A DNA stretch of 64,000 bases from contig NC_092569.1 in the NCBI RefSeq assembly GCF_037975245.1, positions 19,773,501 to 19,837,500 on the forward strand, read 5' to 3'. Positions within the stretch are counted from its first letter, which is position 1; each line of letters opens with the position of its first letter. The position numbers and the translations under genes are program-made. The notes beneath the pieces were generated by a model. That model ran no database searches, was not told the DNA's origin, and saw nothing but the letters and a program-made list of their open reading frames with translations. The DNA is from Apostichopus japonicus (lineage: Eukaryota; Echinodermata; Holothuroidea; Aspidochirotida; Stichopodidae). Below, piece after piece: positions 1-12,800 of this stretch.

Positions 1-24
1 CTGTCACGTCAAGCTGAGATAAAA

Positions 25-1782
25 ATGAATCTGATCACACTAGCGCCAGAAGTACACAAAATCGATAGCCACACGTTACAAACAAACTATGAAAGCGAAA
101 TTAAGATTCAGTATAGTGACCTTTTCACAGGACTGGGCTGTTTGCCTGGTGAATACCACATTGAAATCAAGGACAATGTCACACCTACCAAACAAGGACC
201 TAGGAGAGTACCCATCGCACTTAAGCAACAACTCAAAGAGCAACTTCATCAGATGGAAAAAAGGGGCATCGTCAAACGTGTCACAGAGCCAACAGATTGG
301 ATTTCAAACGTGTGTCGTACGCAAACCAAATGGAAAATTTCGCATCGGCATTGATCCGCGAGACCTAAACAAAGCATTAAAGCGTCCGCATTATCCGATA
401 CCAACTATCGAATCAATACTACCTGAGCTCGCGAATGCCAAGATATTCAGTGTCATCGACGCCAAAGAAGCTTTCTGGCAAATCAAACTAGACAAGGAAA
501 GCAGCTACCTCACCACCATGGCAACACTATTTGGCAGGTATCGTTGGTTACGACTGCCATATGGTATAAACACAGCGACTGAGGAATTCCAGAGACGGCA
601 GCATGAAATGATTGAAGGATTTGACAATGTCACAAATATAGCAGATGACCTCTTAATCTATGGCTGCGGCAAGACAACTGAGGAGGCAACACTTGATCAC
701 GACAAGTATCTCAAGGTATTCCTCGACAAAGCACGCCAAACCAGCTTAAAACTAAATGAAAGCAAGATGAGTCCTGGACTGACTGAAGTAAAATATATAA
801 GACACATCTTGACCTCCCCAGGCAAAGTTAGACGCCGTCACGCAAATGTCGGAGCCAACGGACAAAAAGGGTGTGCAACGGCTAATAGGATGTGTGACCT
901 ATCTGTCCAAATTTATGCCAAACCTTTCGGAGACAGCAGAGCCACTGAGGAGGCTCACAGATAAGGAAGCACATTTTGACTGGCTACCCCACCATGCAGA
1001 AGCATTCATGAAGCAATATCTACCGCACCGCAAGCAATATCTACCGCACCAGTGTTGAAATACTTTGATCTCAATGAGGATGCAGACATACAATGTGAAT
1101 CTGGTTTAGGAGCCACCCTGCTCCAACAAGGACGGCCAGTCACCTTTGCCTCGCGAGCGTTAACAAAAACATAAAGGAACTACGCACAAATCGAGAAGGA
1201 GCTTCTGGCTATCCTCTTTGCATGTGAGCGGTTCGACGAATACATATATGCAAAGAGAGACTAGTTAACACCGATCACAAACCATTGGTCACAATACACA
1301 ATCAAAGCAATAATCCAGGCTCCAAAACATCTACAGCGGATGCTACTCAGACTACAGAAATTTGCGATATCACAATAGAATATCTCCAAGGATCAAAAGT
1401 GTTCATCGCAGACTGGCTAAGTCGCGCGTACTTACCGTTGACACCAACACGCAAAATCTTCGGTGAAGATGAAAACATTAATGCACTAGACTACGCGAAC
1501 GTAAGCAAACCAACGCAGGCACTAATAAAGGGTGCCACAGCGACAGACAGCCAGTGCCAGTATCTAGCAATGGTCATAAAAAATGGCTGTCCCAACAGCA
1601 GGGATGAAATGACTGTGCAAAACGGAGTCATTTTCAAGGGACAGCGAATCTTTGCACCAAAAGAAATGGGACAGATGCTTATCAAGCGTTCTCATTCATC
1701 ACATCAAGGAATCGAAGCTAGTATTCGCAGAGCACGCGACTCACTATTCTGGCCAAGCATGAAAAGAAGGGAACGAGCATAG
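25..1782 (+). pseudogene. Ty3/gypsy pol polyprotein, frameshifted (RT-RNase H-integrase start)
   Basis: Recognisable blocks appear in order. The linker before RT (FTGLGCLPGEYHIEI) is in frame 1 up to about 305. The RT palm (DPRDLNKALKRPHYPIPT; FSVIDAKEAFWQIKL; the YADD-box equivalent IADDLLIYG) is in frame 2 up to about 820. The RT connection and RNase H start (LIGCVTYLSKFMPNLSE) are in frame 3 from about 846. An RNase H remnant (PVTFASRALTKT, then a stop, then NYAQIEKELLAILFACERFD) covers about 1138-1255. The integrase HHCC start (HSSHQGIEASIRRARDSLFWP) lies at about 1690-1755. At least four frame changes plus the TAA near 1171 make it non-functional. The integrase core is absent: pol similarity stops at about 1770 in a purine-rich tract. 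Confidence 0.93.
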
Positions 1783-1925
1783 CAAAGCGAAACAGCGAAG
1801 CAAAGCAAGAGAGCAAAGCGAAACAGAAGTGAAGCGAAAGAGCGTAGAGAAGCTGCAAAGCGAAGCGAAACAGCCAAAGGTTCAAGCGAAACAGCCAAAG
1901 GAAGCAAATCAAACAGCTAGGCAAA
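1775..1925 (+). repeat. Purine-rich low-complexity AGCGAAACAG-type tract
   Basis: Irregular iterations of short units such as AGCGAA, AGCAAAG and ACAGCCAAAGG begin exactly where integrase similarity ends. It looks like a simple-repeat expansion within the dead retroelement. I see no coding signal in it. The rest of 1926-2200 shows nothing recognisable. Confidence 0.7.
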
Positions 1926-2200
1926 GAAATACAACACAAGCTTCAACAAGCAGCTCTACCAGGACCAGGGGCAACATATCAATGCCACAAAGATGCCAGA
2001 AAGAGACTATATTCTGAACAGTAAATCTTAGGCAAGATGGTTATTGATAGATGACAAAGGACACTAAATTGAAGTTGTGTGTTCATTTAATCTCATCAAA
2101 GTTCAAGTTTATTTTCATTTATCTCCTATAAGTTTATGTTCTCATTCTAATTCTACTCATCTGATTGCATCAGTCAATAACATTTTACTAACATATTGAT

Positions 2201-2502
2201 CAAGGGCGTAGGAACCGGGGGGGCTGGGGGGGCGCCAGCCCCCTCAGTGAAAAATATGGAGGAAAAATTTCATTTCCAAATGAGAAAAAAATCTCATTTG
2301 GAGCACCAAATTGCATCTAAGCCTGGGTGAAAATGCAAAATTATTTGCAAAATTGAGTGGGTGTTGAAGTGTGCTATATTGCACCAAATTGCATCTGAGG
2401 CCACCTGGAAATGCAAAAAAAATCCCCTCCCATTAGACCCCTCCCCCAGGCCGGCCATCAGTCTTCAGCCCCCCCACTCAAAAGTACCTTCCTACGCCAC
2501 TG
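2201..2502. mobile_element. hAT-like MITE, copy 1 (302 bp)
   Basis: The ends are CAAGGGCGTAGGAA (left) and, read inward from the right, CAGTGGCGTAGGAA, so the inverted termini match at 12 of 14. The element is flanked by a perfect 8-bp direct repeat, ATATTGAT, at 2193-2200 and 2503-2510. An 8-bp target duplication and CAGTGGCG-type ends are typical of hAT transposons. There is no transposase. Inside are G- and C-runs near the ends, a CAAATGAGA/TCTCATTTG hairpin and a repeated ACCAAATTGCATCT motif. A second copy lies at 28767-29136. Confidence 0.85.
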
Positions 2503-2577
2503 ATATTGATAGTAGTTGTATTTTTGCTCACTTTCTTGTGTTTCTATAGTTTTAAGCAGCTTTCAAAAGAAGGGAGA

Positions 2578-2757
2578 TGTTACACATACTGTACACTCAT
2601 TGCACCTTTTACAAGTTAAATGCACCTCACCAATGAGTGACGTATTAGCCTGTTGACAGAGGTCAGCGTTGAATAAATATGGCTACCAGCGCAACGTGCA
2701 CGATCATTATCTAGTGTTCTATTTTGGTTCTCAAACCCAATTCAGCCAACTATAACA
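2578..2757 (+). mobile_element. 3' LTR of the Ty3/gypsy element (about 180 bp)
   Basis: A polypurine tract (AAAAGAAGGGAGA) immediately precedes TGTTACACAT; the block ends in TATAACA. This gives the TGTTA...TAACA inverted termini expected of an LTR. An AATAAA lies inside at about 2673. The boundary is inferred without the 5' LTR for comparison. Confidence 0.7.
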
Positions 2758-3872
2758 ATAGCCCTTTATACGTGTATGTCCCTTTATGATCCACAGTCAT
2801 CAAGAATGGTACTGAGTGTATCTAGCTAGGCCTAGGTTAATCCTGCACCATAGGTCCTGTATATTGCCATAGTCATAGCCCTAATTACGTTTATGTCACT
2901 TACAGACCTGTCAACCTGTTTGTAGGTGTTAGACACCACCATTGATCCCAGAAAATACCCACACTGCTTGCTACCGTGGGTAATTAGACACTCTAGAGTG
3001 TACAGTCAGTACATACAGCTGTGGTCAATACCCACAGCACAGTGAACAAACGATACAGCGATGGACATCTCAGGTCCAGCTAAAGATAACAAGGTATCAC
3101 GTTTCATTACTGTCTGCATTTTGCAGCTACACAAACAAAACATCAATTGCAAGCAACAGAAAGTTAACTTTTTCAGATGGCCGCACACGGCTTGGGGCGA
3201 GTCTTCAATGCCTCTAACTTATTATGTATCTGATATGTAAACAACGCACTCCCTGGGCTAAGTTGTTAGTTAAGCTACAGTAGCCTATGGTATGGTATAC
3301 GCTCTCTTTATTTTGCATGTGTGATCAAAGGTTCCTGAAACTCTAGACACTTCCTGCTGAAATCCCTCAACAGTGATGGTGTCATTATGGTGTGGTCCAT
3401 CTAGATGAATTTGAAGGGAGCAGCAAAATCCAACTGAATGAAATTGCACTTACAAGTGCTTTGAAAGATAAGAATGGTTGAATCCCTTTTTACTATTTGG
3501 CAATTTGCCTTCCAGTATCGGTGCTCAAAGTGGAAAACTATATAGATACATCCAAATATCCTTCTGGATACTCATACCAGATAGAAAATCCATAGAGGAC
3601 ATGTATATCCAGAGTAATCCAGATGTATAATAACACTAGGCTAGTTGCAGAACTGATTAGACTATATAAATTTGGTCAGTGCCTATATAGAGTACTTAGT
3701 CCTTCAGGCAATTTATCTTCAAGCTGTACTGTTTTTCCATGTTGAAATACTGTGGTTCCTTTTTTTGTTTCCTTCTCAGAAATCACAGAGCTGGGTCTTT
3801 TGTGAATTGTGGGAATTGAAACTGTAGATGTTTTTCATAATTTTCCTTTCGTTTCAGTTTGAATCAACTGAC
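2758..3872. other. Upstream region of the oxidase gene
   Basis: No coding exon is recognised. It contains a dispersed repeat (2922-3215) and, just before the start codon, a polypyrimidine tract ending TTTCGTTTCAG at 3857. This suggests a 5' UTR intron and an upstream non-coding first exon that I cannot place. Confidence 0.5.
2922..3215 (-). repeat. Dispersed ~290 bp repeat, copy A (inverted relative to copy B)
   Basis: Read on the minus strand, this matches 7165-7460 (+) closely. The match starts at GCATTGAAGACTCGCCCCAA and runs through AAAGTTAACTTTCTGTTGCTTGCAA to GGTGGTGTCTAACAC. A short open frame is conserved between the two copies, but no known protein motif is visible. The two copies bracket the first two coding exons of the oxidase gene. 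Family unknown. Confidence 0.8.
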
Positions 3873-6800
3873 ATGAATAGGACAAGGATATGTGTGATTG
3901 GGGCAGGTGTCATCGGGCTGGCCACCGCTGTTCAGATACTTGATAAATATGGTTCACATGTGCATGTTACGGTGATGTCAGAAAAGTTTTCTCCGAACAC
4001 GACCAGCGATGGATCAGCGGGTTTTTGGGAACCATACTTAGTTGGTGATACTCCAAAAGAATCGATTAAGTACATATTATTTCTTTCCTTCCATTCTGCA
4101 TGGTTCCATGCCATGAATTTTCAATTAGATCTCTTGAAACTGTACAAACATGTACATTGGACAGTGCTTTGCCATCTGCGTCTTTTTCCTTTGTGAGAAA
4201 TCTTTACCTTGTCAATGATTAACTAAAACAAAACTAGAAATACAAATAGAGTTAGACAATGAATATTACAAGATACATACAGGGCAAACTTCTCAACACA
4301 GTACTAATGATGAGAACTGTTAACAGAAACAACGTATGTGGATAAATATGGTATCTGGCATCATCGTGTCTAGCAATCATAAAACTGACGATTCCTCATC
4401 TTTAACTTCAATAGACTCATCCACATTGTTACAGTTAGGGGTGCATACATATTAATTCTGTAATTTTATAGTTTGCACAATGTATATTTAATGAGTTCTC
4501 CCAGATTTATGAAAACTAAAAATGTGCATATTTTGGAAACGAAATGAGCTTTTCAAAAATTTAAAAAGTTTTGAATGAGATTATTACACACAGTCCTTAG
4601 GTATTGTACTGCACAGTGATACTTAGTACATTTGCTTGGACTGGTGATACTTCTGAGAAGTGATTTCGTTGTTATAACATTTGTACAAGAAGTCTCTTAA
4701 GATTGCCATGACTAGGGCACGAAAAGTATCGACTGTAAGACACATCTAAACTAACTGAACAAACCTTAAATTTACCCTAACTGGACAGTATTGTACATGT
4801 GGTCTGATACTGAACATATGCATATCTATAAAATGCAGATCTTATCAAAGTACCACCAAGTCATAGGAAGATTGCTGTACTGTACATGCCATCATACTGG
4901 TGCTGTGGCCAAGTGGATAAAGGCGGTGGCATTTGAACCAATTAGGCTTTGCAATTGGGAGGTTCTGGGTTTGATACCAGGCCCAGGTCATAGTAAGGTG
5001 GGTTTTTCATCGAAAAGCATTCTATGGTTTCACAATCTGAAATGACTTTCTAAATTGAAAAGATTCCAAATTTGAGTTAAAATGTTGAATTGGAAGCCAT
5101 CTGACGTGTAAGTTTTAATACATAAACTATTGCGGATTTCTCCCACATTTGTGGTCGCTTAAGCGTGGTAAAAATAACTGCTGATTATTATTAATAAGTT
5201 ATTATTATCAGTGAATGTAGAGTCCCTTAGTCTGTTCATTCTGCTGTCAGTCATGAAATCAGGCTGAATCATATGAAGTCAATCAAACCAAATCAGCTGT
5301 TCATAGACCGGTTCCTCAGATTCACACAATATACTTAGAAAAAAATTAAAAAGTTTGATTGCCTCAAATAACCTGACTGCTCACAATGTAGTAAATAAAT
5401 TTCAAGGACAAATTGTGGTTGAGTTTTATCCAATGGTGTTGTTTTTAAGAGGTTGTTGAAAGAAGTTGGCGTTTGTCGAGTTCATAGAATTTGTAAAACA
5501 AAAGATTAACAATTAACGTTTACTGTAGGTCTTTACTGTGTAGCAGGTGACATCATCCATTCAGCATTAAAGGAGCATTATAGAGTTTTATCATAATACT
5601 GTAGCTGAATATCTTGTAAACCACAACAGTTGCCAGAAACATTTCCAGGAAACATAATTTTTTTTCTTTTTTCTTGGACAGTTACATATAAACATTAAAT
5701 TATGCCTTAGATCATCCATTAGTGTCAGTTTATGTTCTCATTGTTATAACTCATGATGTATCAAGATGATGCCATATGGGCTATAAAATCTAAGAATGTG
5801 TGAGAATTTTCCAATGTACAGTACATGTACCTTTCACGTATACCTTATTTAAGGTGAATGTCATGATGCATGGTGACACAATTTCTTCAAAATTGAAATA
5901 TGCTAATGTCTGTTAAAATGTTTTTTTTTGTTTTGTTTTTTGTTGAATGGGGGGGGGGTCAGAATTTTTACTGGATCCCACACATTGAGAAGGGCTTAGT
6001 ACTAACCACCTTTCCTCTTTATGTCTCTCTCAGTAAATGGTCCAAGTCGACTTACGACTATCTCAACAGAATCATCATGAGTGAGGATGCAGACGAGGCT
6101 GGTGTGGAAACTGTACACGCGTACAATTTCTTTCCACGATACACCGTATGTCACATAAATGTTATTCCATAATAATACAGTAAACTGTTAATATTCCCTT
6201 TTTAGGACATGAAAAGTTATTTAATGTGGTCTTTGCTATAGCCTGTAGTTTCATTGGTTTAGTTAAATCAACTTAACTTGCATGCACTGTTGTCACATAG
6301 CATCTTTGCAGCAATTACAGTATTTTCCTTTATTTCCATGAAAAGTATTGATAATTCAGTACAAAATCTTTGTATTTGTATTGCAAGACAAAACAATAAC
6401 ACTAGCAAGGATATAGTCAAACTGATTTTAAATATTTATCTGAATATATGACCATTGGTACAGTATCTATAGATTGTCATTGCCCATAATTAATTTATTA
6501 AGCATATTTGAATACATGTTGGTACCACCTTAATTTTTTTGGGGTTATCAGATGAAATAATTGACAGCACAGGTTTATGGAATAATATGCTGGTTAAGAT
6601 TGGGTGAATTTGAATTAGAAGAGGAATAAGTCTTGTAGGATATATCAGTGTTTACCCACAGTGTTAAATACCCTGGAAAGGCATGAAGATTTACAAACCA
6701 GTTTGCTAGGCTTGTCATTGAAAAGAGGGAAACAATGTCAAAAGTCATACAAAATGGAAAAGTTCTTTCAGTACCACCCAAGTTCTCAATTTCCCTTCTT

Positions 6801-9800
6801 GAAACTTTGAGCAGGACAAAAATCCAATCATATTCTATGAAAAAAGATGAATAAATTATTCTTAAATTGTTGTTACTGACTCAAGGCAGTCAAAACAAGC
6901 CTGAGTTTATCATCTTGGGCAAAGATACTACAATATTTCATATCAATTCAAACCATGGTGCTGTTGAGGTCATAGATGTTACTCCCTATGTCCAGGGTTT
7001 GGATAACTTCTTTCTTGTCCCTACAGAGGGGTCTGTGGATGGATAAGATTGAATATATCTAAGCTATGACCTATAAACCTTGTGTCACTGTTCAACTTGT
7101 CAATGAATTCAGACCTATTTAAGATTATCTGTATCGACATAATACGTCATCATGCTTTCGGTTGGTAAAAGGCATTGAAGACTCGCCCCAAACCGTGTGC
7201 GGCCCATCTGAAAAAGTTAACTTTCTGTTGCTTGCAAGTGACGTTTTGTTTGTGTCGCTACAAAATGCAGACAGTAATGAAACATGATTCCTTGTCATCT
7301 TTAGCTGGACCTGAGATGTCCATCGCTGTATCGTTTGTACACTGTGTTGTGGGTATTGACTGCAGTTGTATTTACTGACTGTACACTAGTGTCTCATTAC
7401 CGATGGTTGCAAGCTGTGTGTGTATTTTCTGGGATCGATGGTGGTGTCTAACACTTCTGTTACACCTCATTCTAAACTAGTTTAGATTACCGGCATAAGA
7501 TGTTTCTTTTTTTGCGAGTCTTCACACCCTTTAAAGCATGATTAAAATGCAGTTTCCTGAAGGTTTGAAACCCTCAAGACCTTGCTCCAAGCTAGGTTAA
7601 AGACTTAAACGTTAGACCATTCCGTAATGTTTATGATTGTGCTGGAAACTACTCTATCAGTGGCCATAACAGAGGTGTAATCATTTCAGCAAAGGACACC
7701 ATTTTCTAGTCTCATTGCCATATTATGGAGTACCAAACTGAGTGATCTTGTTGTAAGTCTGCAGAACTTCAGAAATTTGTCATCTTGCAAAATGTGTTCA
7801 TGGATGGCCAGGGATGAAGTCATGTAAAGGGATAACCACTCTCTCTTCCTTCTACAGGATGATCCTTCATGGAAACATGTTACTTTTGGCTTCAGACATG
7901 CCACAAGACCAGAACTGGACGTCTATGCCCCTCAAGCCAAGTAAGATCATTTATCTTATTACTATTATTATTTTTTTTTTCATTAACTCCTTAATGTACT
8001 TCATTTCTACCCCGTCTAGCAATTTTGACTTTAACATATCTACCGCCGGCCGCGCCACCCCAAGACATCTCCTTTGGCAGTAGTTAAACTTCCCCAGAAA
8101 ATATGTTTATGTTGGCTTTAGTGGCAGACACTATCCAGAGACCCTCAGTTGATGTGTGTTCTCTGTGCTGCCTCAGGCCTACACATGTGTTAATTCTTTC
8201 TCATGTTGTGCATGCATGAAAGCAACAGAAATTATTCTCTTATGAGACAAAGAACTTGATTGTTTGTGCCTCGCGCATCACGAGAGCCTTTACCGATAGA
8301 AAACAACGGTTCCTGTGATTGGCTATTTAACTGAGACAGCTGCACTACTGTTATGAAATCTTTGTTTGGACTTCCCCGTATCTGAGTGAAGATACAAAAC
8401 AATTATACATGCGCCCCGAATTGTTTCCAAGAAAAGCCTTGAACATTTATACTGTGGGCATCGATGTTCGGGTTCCAGCTAATAGGAAAGAAGAATCCCA
8501 TGGAATTAAACCAGCTACGGGGATTTTCCGGGGAATAAGCCCCGGTTTCTTCAGGAGTGTTTCTGTAGGATTTTGCCGTTCCCAGGAGGAAATTTCCTGT
8601 GGGTTTTTACCCATGGGTTATTTCCCTGTTAAAACTCCATAGGAAATGCTCTTTCCTGTGTGTCAAACTCAAATTTCCTGTGGGTTATTTCCCCCTTAAA
8701 ACCCCATAGGAAATGATCTTTCCCGTGTTTAAATCAACTTTCCCGTGGCATATTTCCCCGTTAAAACCCCATAGGGAATGCTCTTTCCCATGTTTAAATC
8801 AAATTTCCCGTGGCATATTTTCCCGTAAAAACCCCATAGGAAATGCTGATTCCCGTGTGTCAAACTCAAATTTCCCATGGCATATTTCCCCAGAAAAACC
8901 CCATAGGAAATGCTCTTTCCCGTGGGCCAAAATCCCTAAGGAAATTTCTTATGGGTTTTTTAAAGAAATTCAATGGGTTTTTTTTTGTAAGGGTCTAAAT
9001 ACCAAACAGCTGTCTGATTATCTGGCTCTCCATACATGGAATTGTAATAAAGAAAGTAAACTAACAATTCTTGATAATCCAATCAAAGATTTTGCTGATT
9101 ATGTGACACTTCAAGGCATTGTTGTGACAAGTCACTTCAGTTTGAAGGTAAAGTCGAGTCACTGCAACCTTTAATTTCCTGAATAGAGTAGAACTATAGC
9201 CATTGACACAAGTCACTGGTGTAATCTTCGTGGCTTAGAACTTTCGAAACTCAAAATTTTCCGAATTTAAGTGAGTTATGTGGTGACTTGAGTTATAGAC
9301 TTTGTTGCGATACTGCCAGAAAGTCATCAATGTGCCAAGTGCTGTAAAAATTAAGCAAATAGCTGTAAGTAGCTTGATTTACATGAACACAGTGTAAAGC
9401 AGCTCGAAGATCGACTTAATGTTCAGAAACTTAAGAACTACTGCACTTTTGTTAATTCTCTTAATTCTTGCAGGCATGGATGGTTTTATTCTTCAATCAT
9501 GTGTGGCTGTGTTCGGTATCTTCCATGGCTGGAGAAAAAGTGAGTTGTTATATAATTAGTTTCTTTGAAAGTGGAACTGACAGTTTATTAATTCTACAGA
9601 AAGGCCTTAATTCATTACAACCTTAGATTCCTCTTCTGGTTTAATTATGTTGTCGTCTTTCAATTCTGAAACCAATTCTGTGAAGTACCTTGACAAGGGG
9701 AAATTATGGTAGATATTCAACCATTCAAATCAGTTAACACCATCAGCAGGCTTAATTAGTTTGTGAGATAGCTATACTGGTAATTCCTGTTGAGACAAAA

Positions 9801-12800
9801 GAGGTTCCTGATCAAAGTGTATATTAATTCCTCTTTCAGTTAATAATTCCCACAGAAACAATGACACAAACTTACTTGTACATGCAGTACTATCTTTTTG
9901 TAGCATTCCCTTAATAAATATTTGTTTTTGTGTTAGATCATTTATTTTTTTCAGATATTTGCATTTCATTGTTTGCTACAGTAGCTCCAATTTGTCAAAT
10001 CTTCTAGGCTTTTAAGATATTTTCAAATAGATTGCTAGTGCATATTTTGAAATGTTCATGATTACTCCTATTCGTCGATTCCTTGCCGGAGGCAAAAAGA
10101 ATCTATGTGATGATTGATGATTATGGCACTTGTGTGTGTATGTATGTGACACATGCTTGTAAACACCGTAATTGGTGTACTATTTGTGAAATTAATTTCA
10201 ACTAAATTGCAAGCAGAGGTTAATTCTGTATACCAAGATGAATCTAATTTTGACTACACAATCTCCTTTCCCTCTCTCACAGCTGTGTTAGTTCACATGG
10301 GATAAGTCAACAGAGCTTGAAGGATCATTGCAAGTAATGTGTGTGCATATATCTCTCTGTTTGTATTTCAGCATCTTTCTCAAAGTCATTTTCATAATTG
10401 TAAATCTGATGTGAACGCCTATTACAAACAGTATTGTTTTCATTTACTGACATTTCCTTCATCTTTTATTTTTTTCTAGAATACGAAACAGAGGTGGAGT
10501 CCTGGTCAAGAGGAAAGTGGAAAATCTATCACAGGTAGCAACAGTAAATTGTCTCCATTGTTGATTCCTTAGGAACTATGTATGAGGATAATGACTTGTG
10601 TGCGTGTGTACTTGTTTTGTATTTAGACTTAGGACTTGAACAAACACACCTCTGCGTGGGTGTAGGTCTGTTTCAGTTGTGTATGTGTGCTTTGTCAGTG
10701 AGTGATTCCAAAGCTTCTACTTGTAACTTGAAAAATATGTGATGTTGTAAATTCATTTCTGGATACGCTGATCCACATAGGAGTGTTAGCTCAGTGGTTA
10801 ACGCCGGTGACTTCCAATCATAAGGTACCCGGTTCGAGTCCTCCAAGATCAATGTGTGTCGTCCAGTTACAGAGTTGTTGACAATTGACACTTCATAATC
10901 ATGGACATTAAATATGAATCTAAGAGACTGACTTCGGTCAGCTTGCAGCTTTGATAAGCCAATGACTCTTCTTTGCGAGTTCCTGCTTGCAGGAGGATCT
11001 AAAATACCAAAAAAAAACATTACTGAGGAGGAGAAACCTACTTTTTTTTTTGTCTGTTGAGGTTAAAGGTCATTTTTGGTCACCTGCAATCACAGTCTGA
11101 CAACTTTGTAAACATAAATATCTGCAATAGTAAAGCATACATTTTAGCTTCATATGTAGTAAATGTCAGCTGTCATCAAAGTCAATAGTCTTAGTCTGAA
11201 TCTCGCTTGTAATTATGTTCAAGCCAACAATAAGCATGGCAGACATGTCATACATACAGCGTGGATTCACCTGAAGATGTCAAATAATTGTTTCTCAAAA
11301 GATGGAGGTCGTACAAGGTCAACTAAGATCAAAGTCTAATCACCATTGTATATTGTATACTTCTAAAATCTTTTGCAGTTTTTAACCCTGCTAGAACAAA
11401 GAAATGTTTGGGTGTTTATACATCCTTCCGTAGTAACATTACAAAATGTGATAAATTCTTAAAAATAATTGCCCCCCAGTTTGTTTGGGTAAAGTTTGTC
11501 CGATAACACTGGTAATGACGTACTATCATCAGTGAAACTTATAACAAACACTGCCAGTGGCATGGGGCAATTGAAAGTCCTAGGGCACCATAGCCTAAAA
11601 GGGCCCCAAGGTTAAAGGTCCCTTATCAATTTCTTAGGGATGTCTGGCCACCCAGGTTCAAGAGGCCCCCATGAACACTGCCATGCAAGACATATCAACT
11701 AATTTTATTTGTGCTTAAGAAACTTGATTGAAGGGGAACGGGCAAACAAAATTGCGCTTTAGGGGTTCGATGTGTGTCAATCTACCACTGTGTGTAACTG
11801 ACAACCTTTCAAAAGGAAAGGTCTTGTCAACAACTCGATATGTAGCATAAAGTAAGTTGATAGACTGATCGTTGTTTTCTCAGTGTATGCAACAGTATCA
11901 TGAAAAGAGAGAAAGATTATAACTTATAATTGTAAGATTTTTACAGTTTTCTTCCTCACACAGCTAGCTGGCCATTATGACATCATCGTCAATTGCTCTG
12001 GACTTGGCTCTTATCACCTGATTGATGACAAGTCTATGGCACCTATCCAAGGACAAGTCATGAGGGTAAGGGTTGTTGCCATGGTAAATCAAGGATCAGT
12101 TGAGTGTTGTAATGGTAAATGATATCAGATACAGGTTGATGGTAACAGTTACATCCATAGTTGTTTCAGCATGTTAACAATGGTGATGAAATGTTGCTGT
12201 CATGTATGCAGGGTGTCATATTTCAGGAAGAATTACGCAATAAAAATGCAACATTGAAATTATCTTACTATTTAATCAGTGCTATTGATACAGTAGGTCA
12301 GGGCATGTCCATGTAGTCAACCCTGGCCTGTTTCTATCTCTGGAAGAGGTGTGTACGTACGAGACCAAATGTCACCTCCATTTTACTGGATGTCATATTT
12401 ACTACACTGTAGTTTGGCTATCAAAATTTACTTTTTTTCTGGATCTATTCAAAGGTTACGAATACCACTGCCCGGCTAGCTATGTTATATTTCACAGATG
12501 ACTGTGAGTCTGCTCATACTTACATTTTCCCATGGTGAGTTTACATGTAATAACATTTATAACATGAAAACGTGATATATATATATATATAAACATATAT
12601 GCATAAATGTATATATATATATATGTATGTATTGATATATGTTGATATATATTCAAAAGTTCAAAGTATCCCTTCGAGATCTGGCCTTAGGAATCACAAA
12701 TGATTTCGAGTTGGTTAGCATCATGTTTGATCTCTAGAGTAAGGCAAATATGTCACCGAAAACAGAACTAGTATTGTTCGGTACAGGTGACAAACACCTA

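Larger units (their letters stand above)
1..2757 (+). mobile_element. Ty3/gypsy LTR retrotransposon remnant (3' part)
   Basis: The stretch runs from the pol N-terminal region (cut by the window edge) through reverse transcriptase, RNase H and the integrase zinc-binding region to a purine tract and a 3' LTR (2578-2757). It is broken by frameshifts and an in-frame stop, and a hAT-like MITE sits at 2201-2502 between pol and the LTR. The 5' LTR and gag lie outside the window. Family-level assignment is secure from the RT-RNaseH-IN order; the precise clade is not determined. Confidence 0.9.

Noticed and set aside
3006-3188. 60-codon frame, similar to 7175-7378
   Set aside because: Both lie within the inverted dispersed repeat. 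Conservation is explained by repeat copies and no known motif is present.
8575-8975. CRISPR-like array
   Set aside because: The repeats are contiguous and degenerate with no unique spacers, and the genome is eukaryotic with spliced genes.
8409-9174. Two open frames of 77 and 153 codons
   Set aside because: They run through the intronic minisatellite; products are repeat units without motifs.
10779-10860. tRNA gene candidates at 10779, 12850, 4897 and 30014
   Set aside because: A and B boxes are present, but acceptor and anticodon stems do not pair convincingly and each continues into a non-tRNA body. They are SINE heads.
10673-11020. 115-codon minus-strand frame, with a similar one at 30075-30287
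   Set aside because: The shared protein-like sequence is the antisense of the SINE body. Similarity reflects repeat copies, not a gene.
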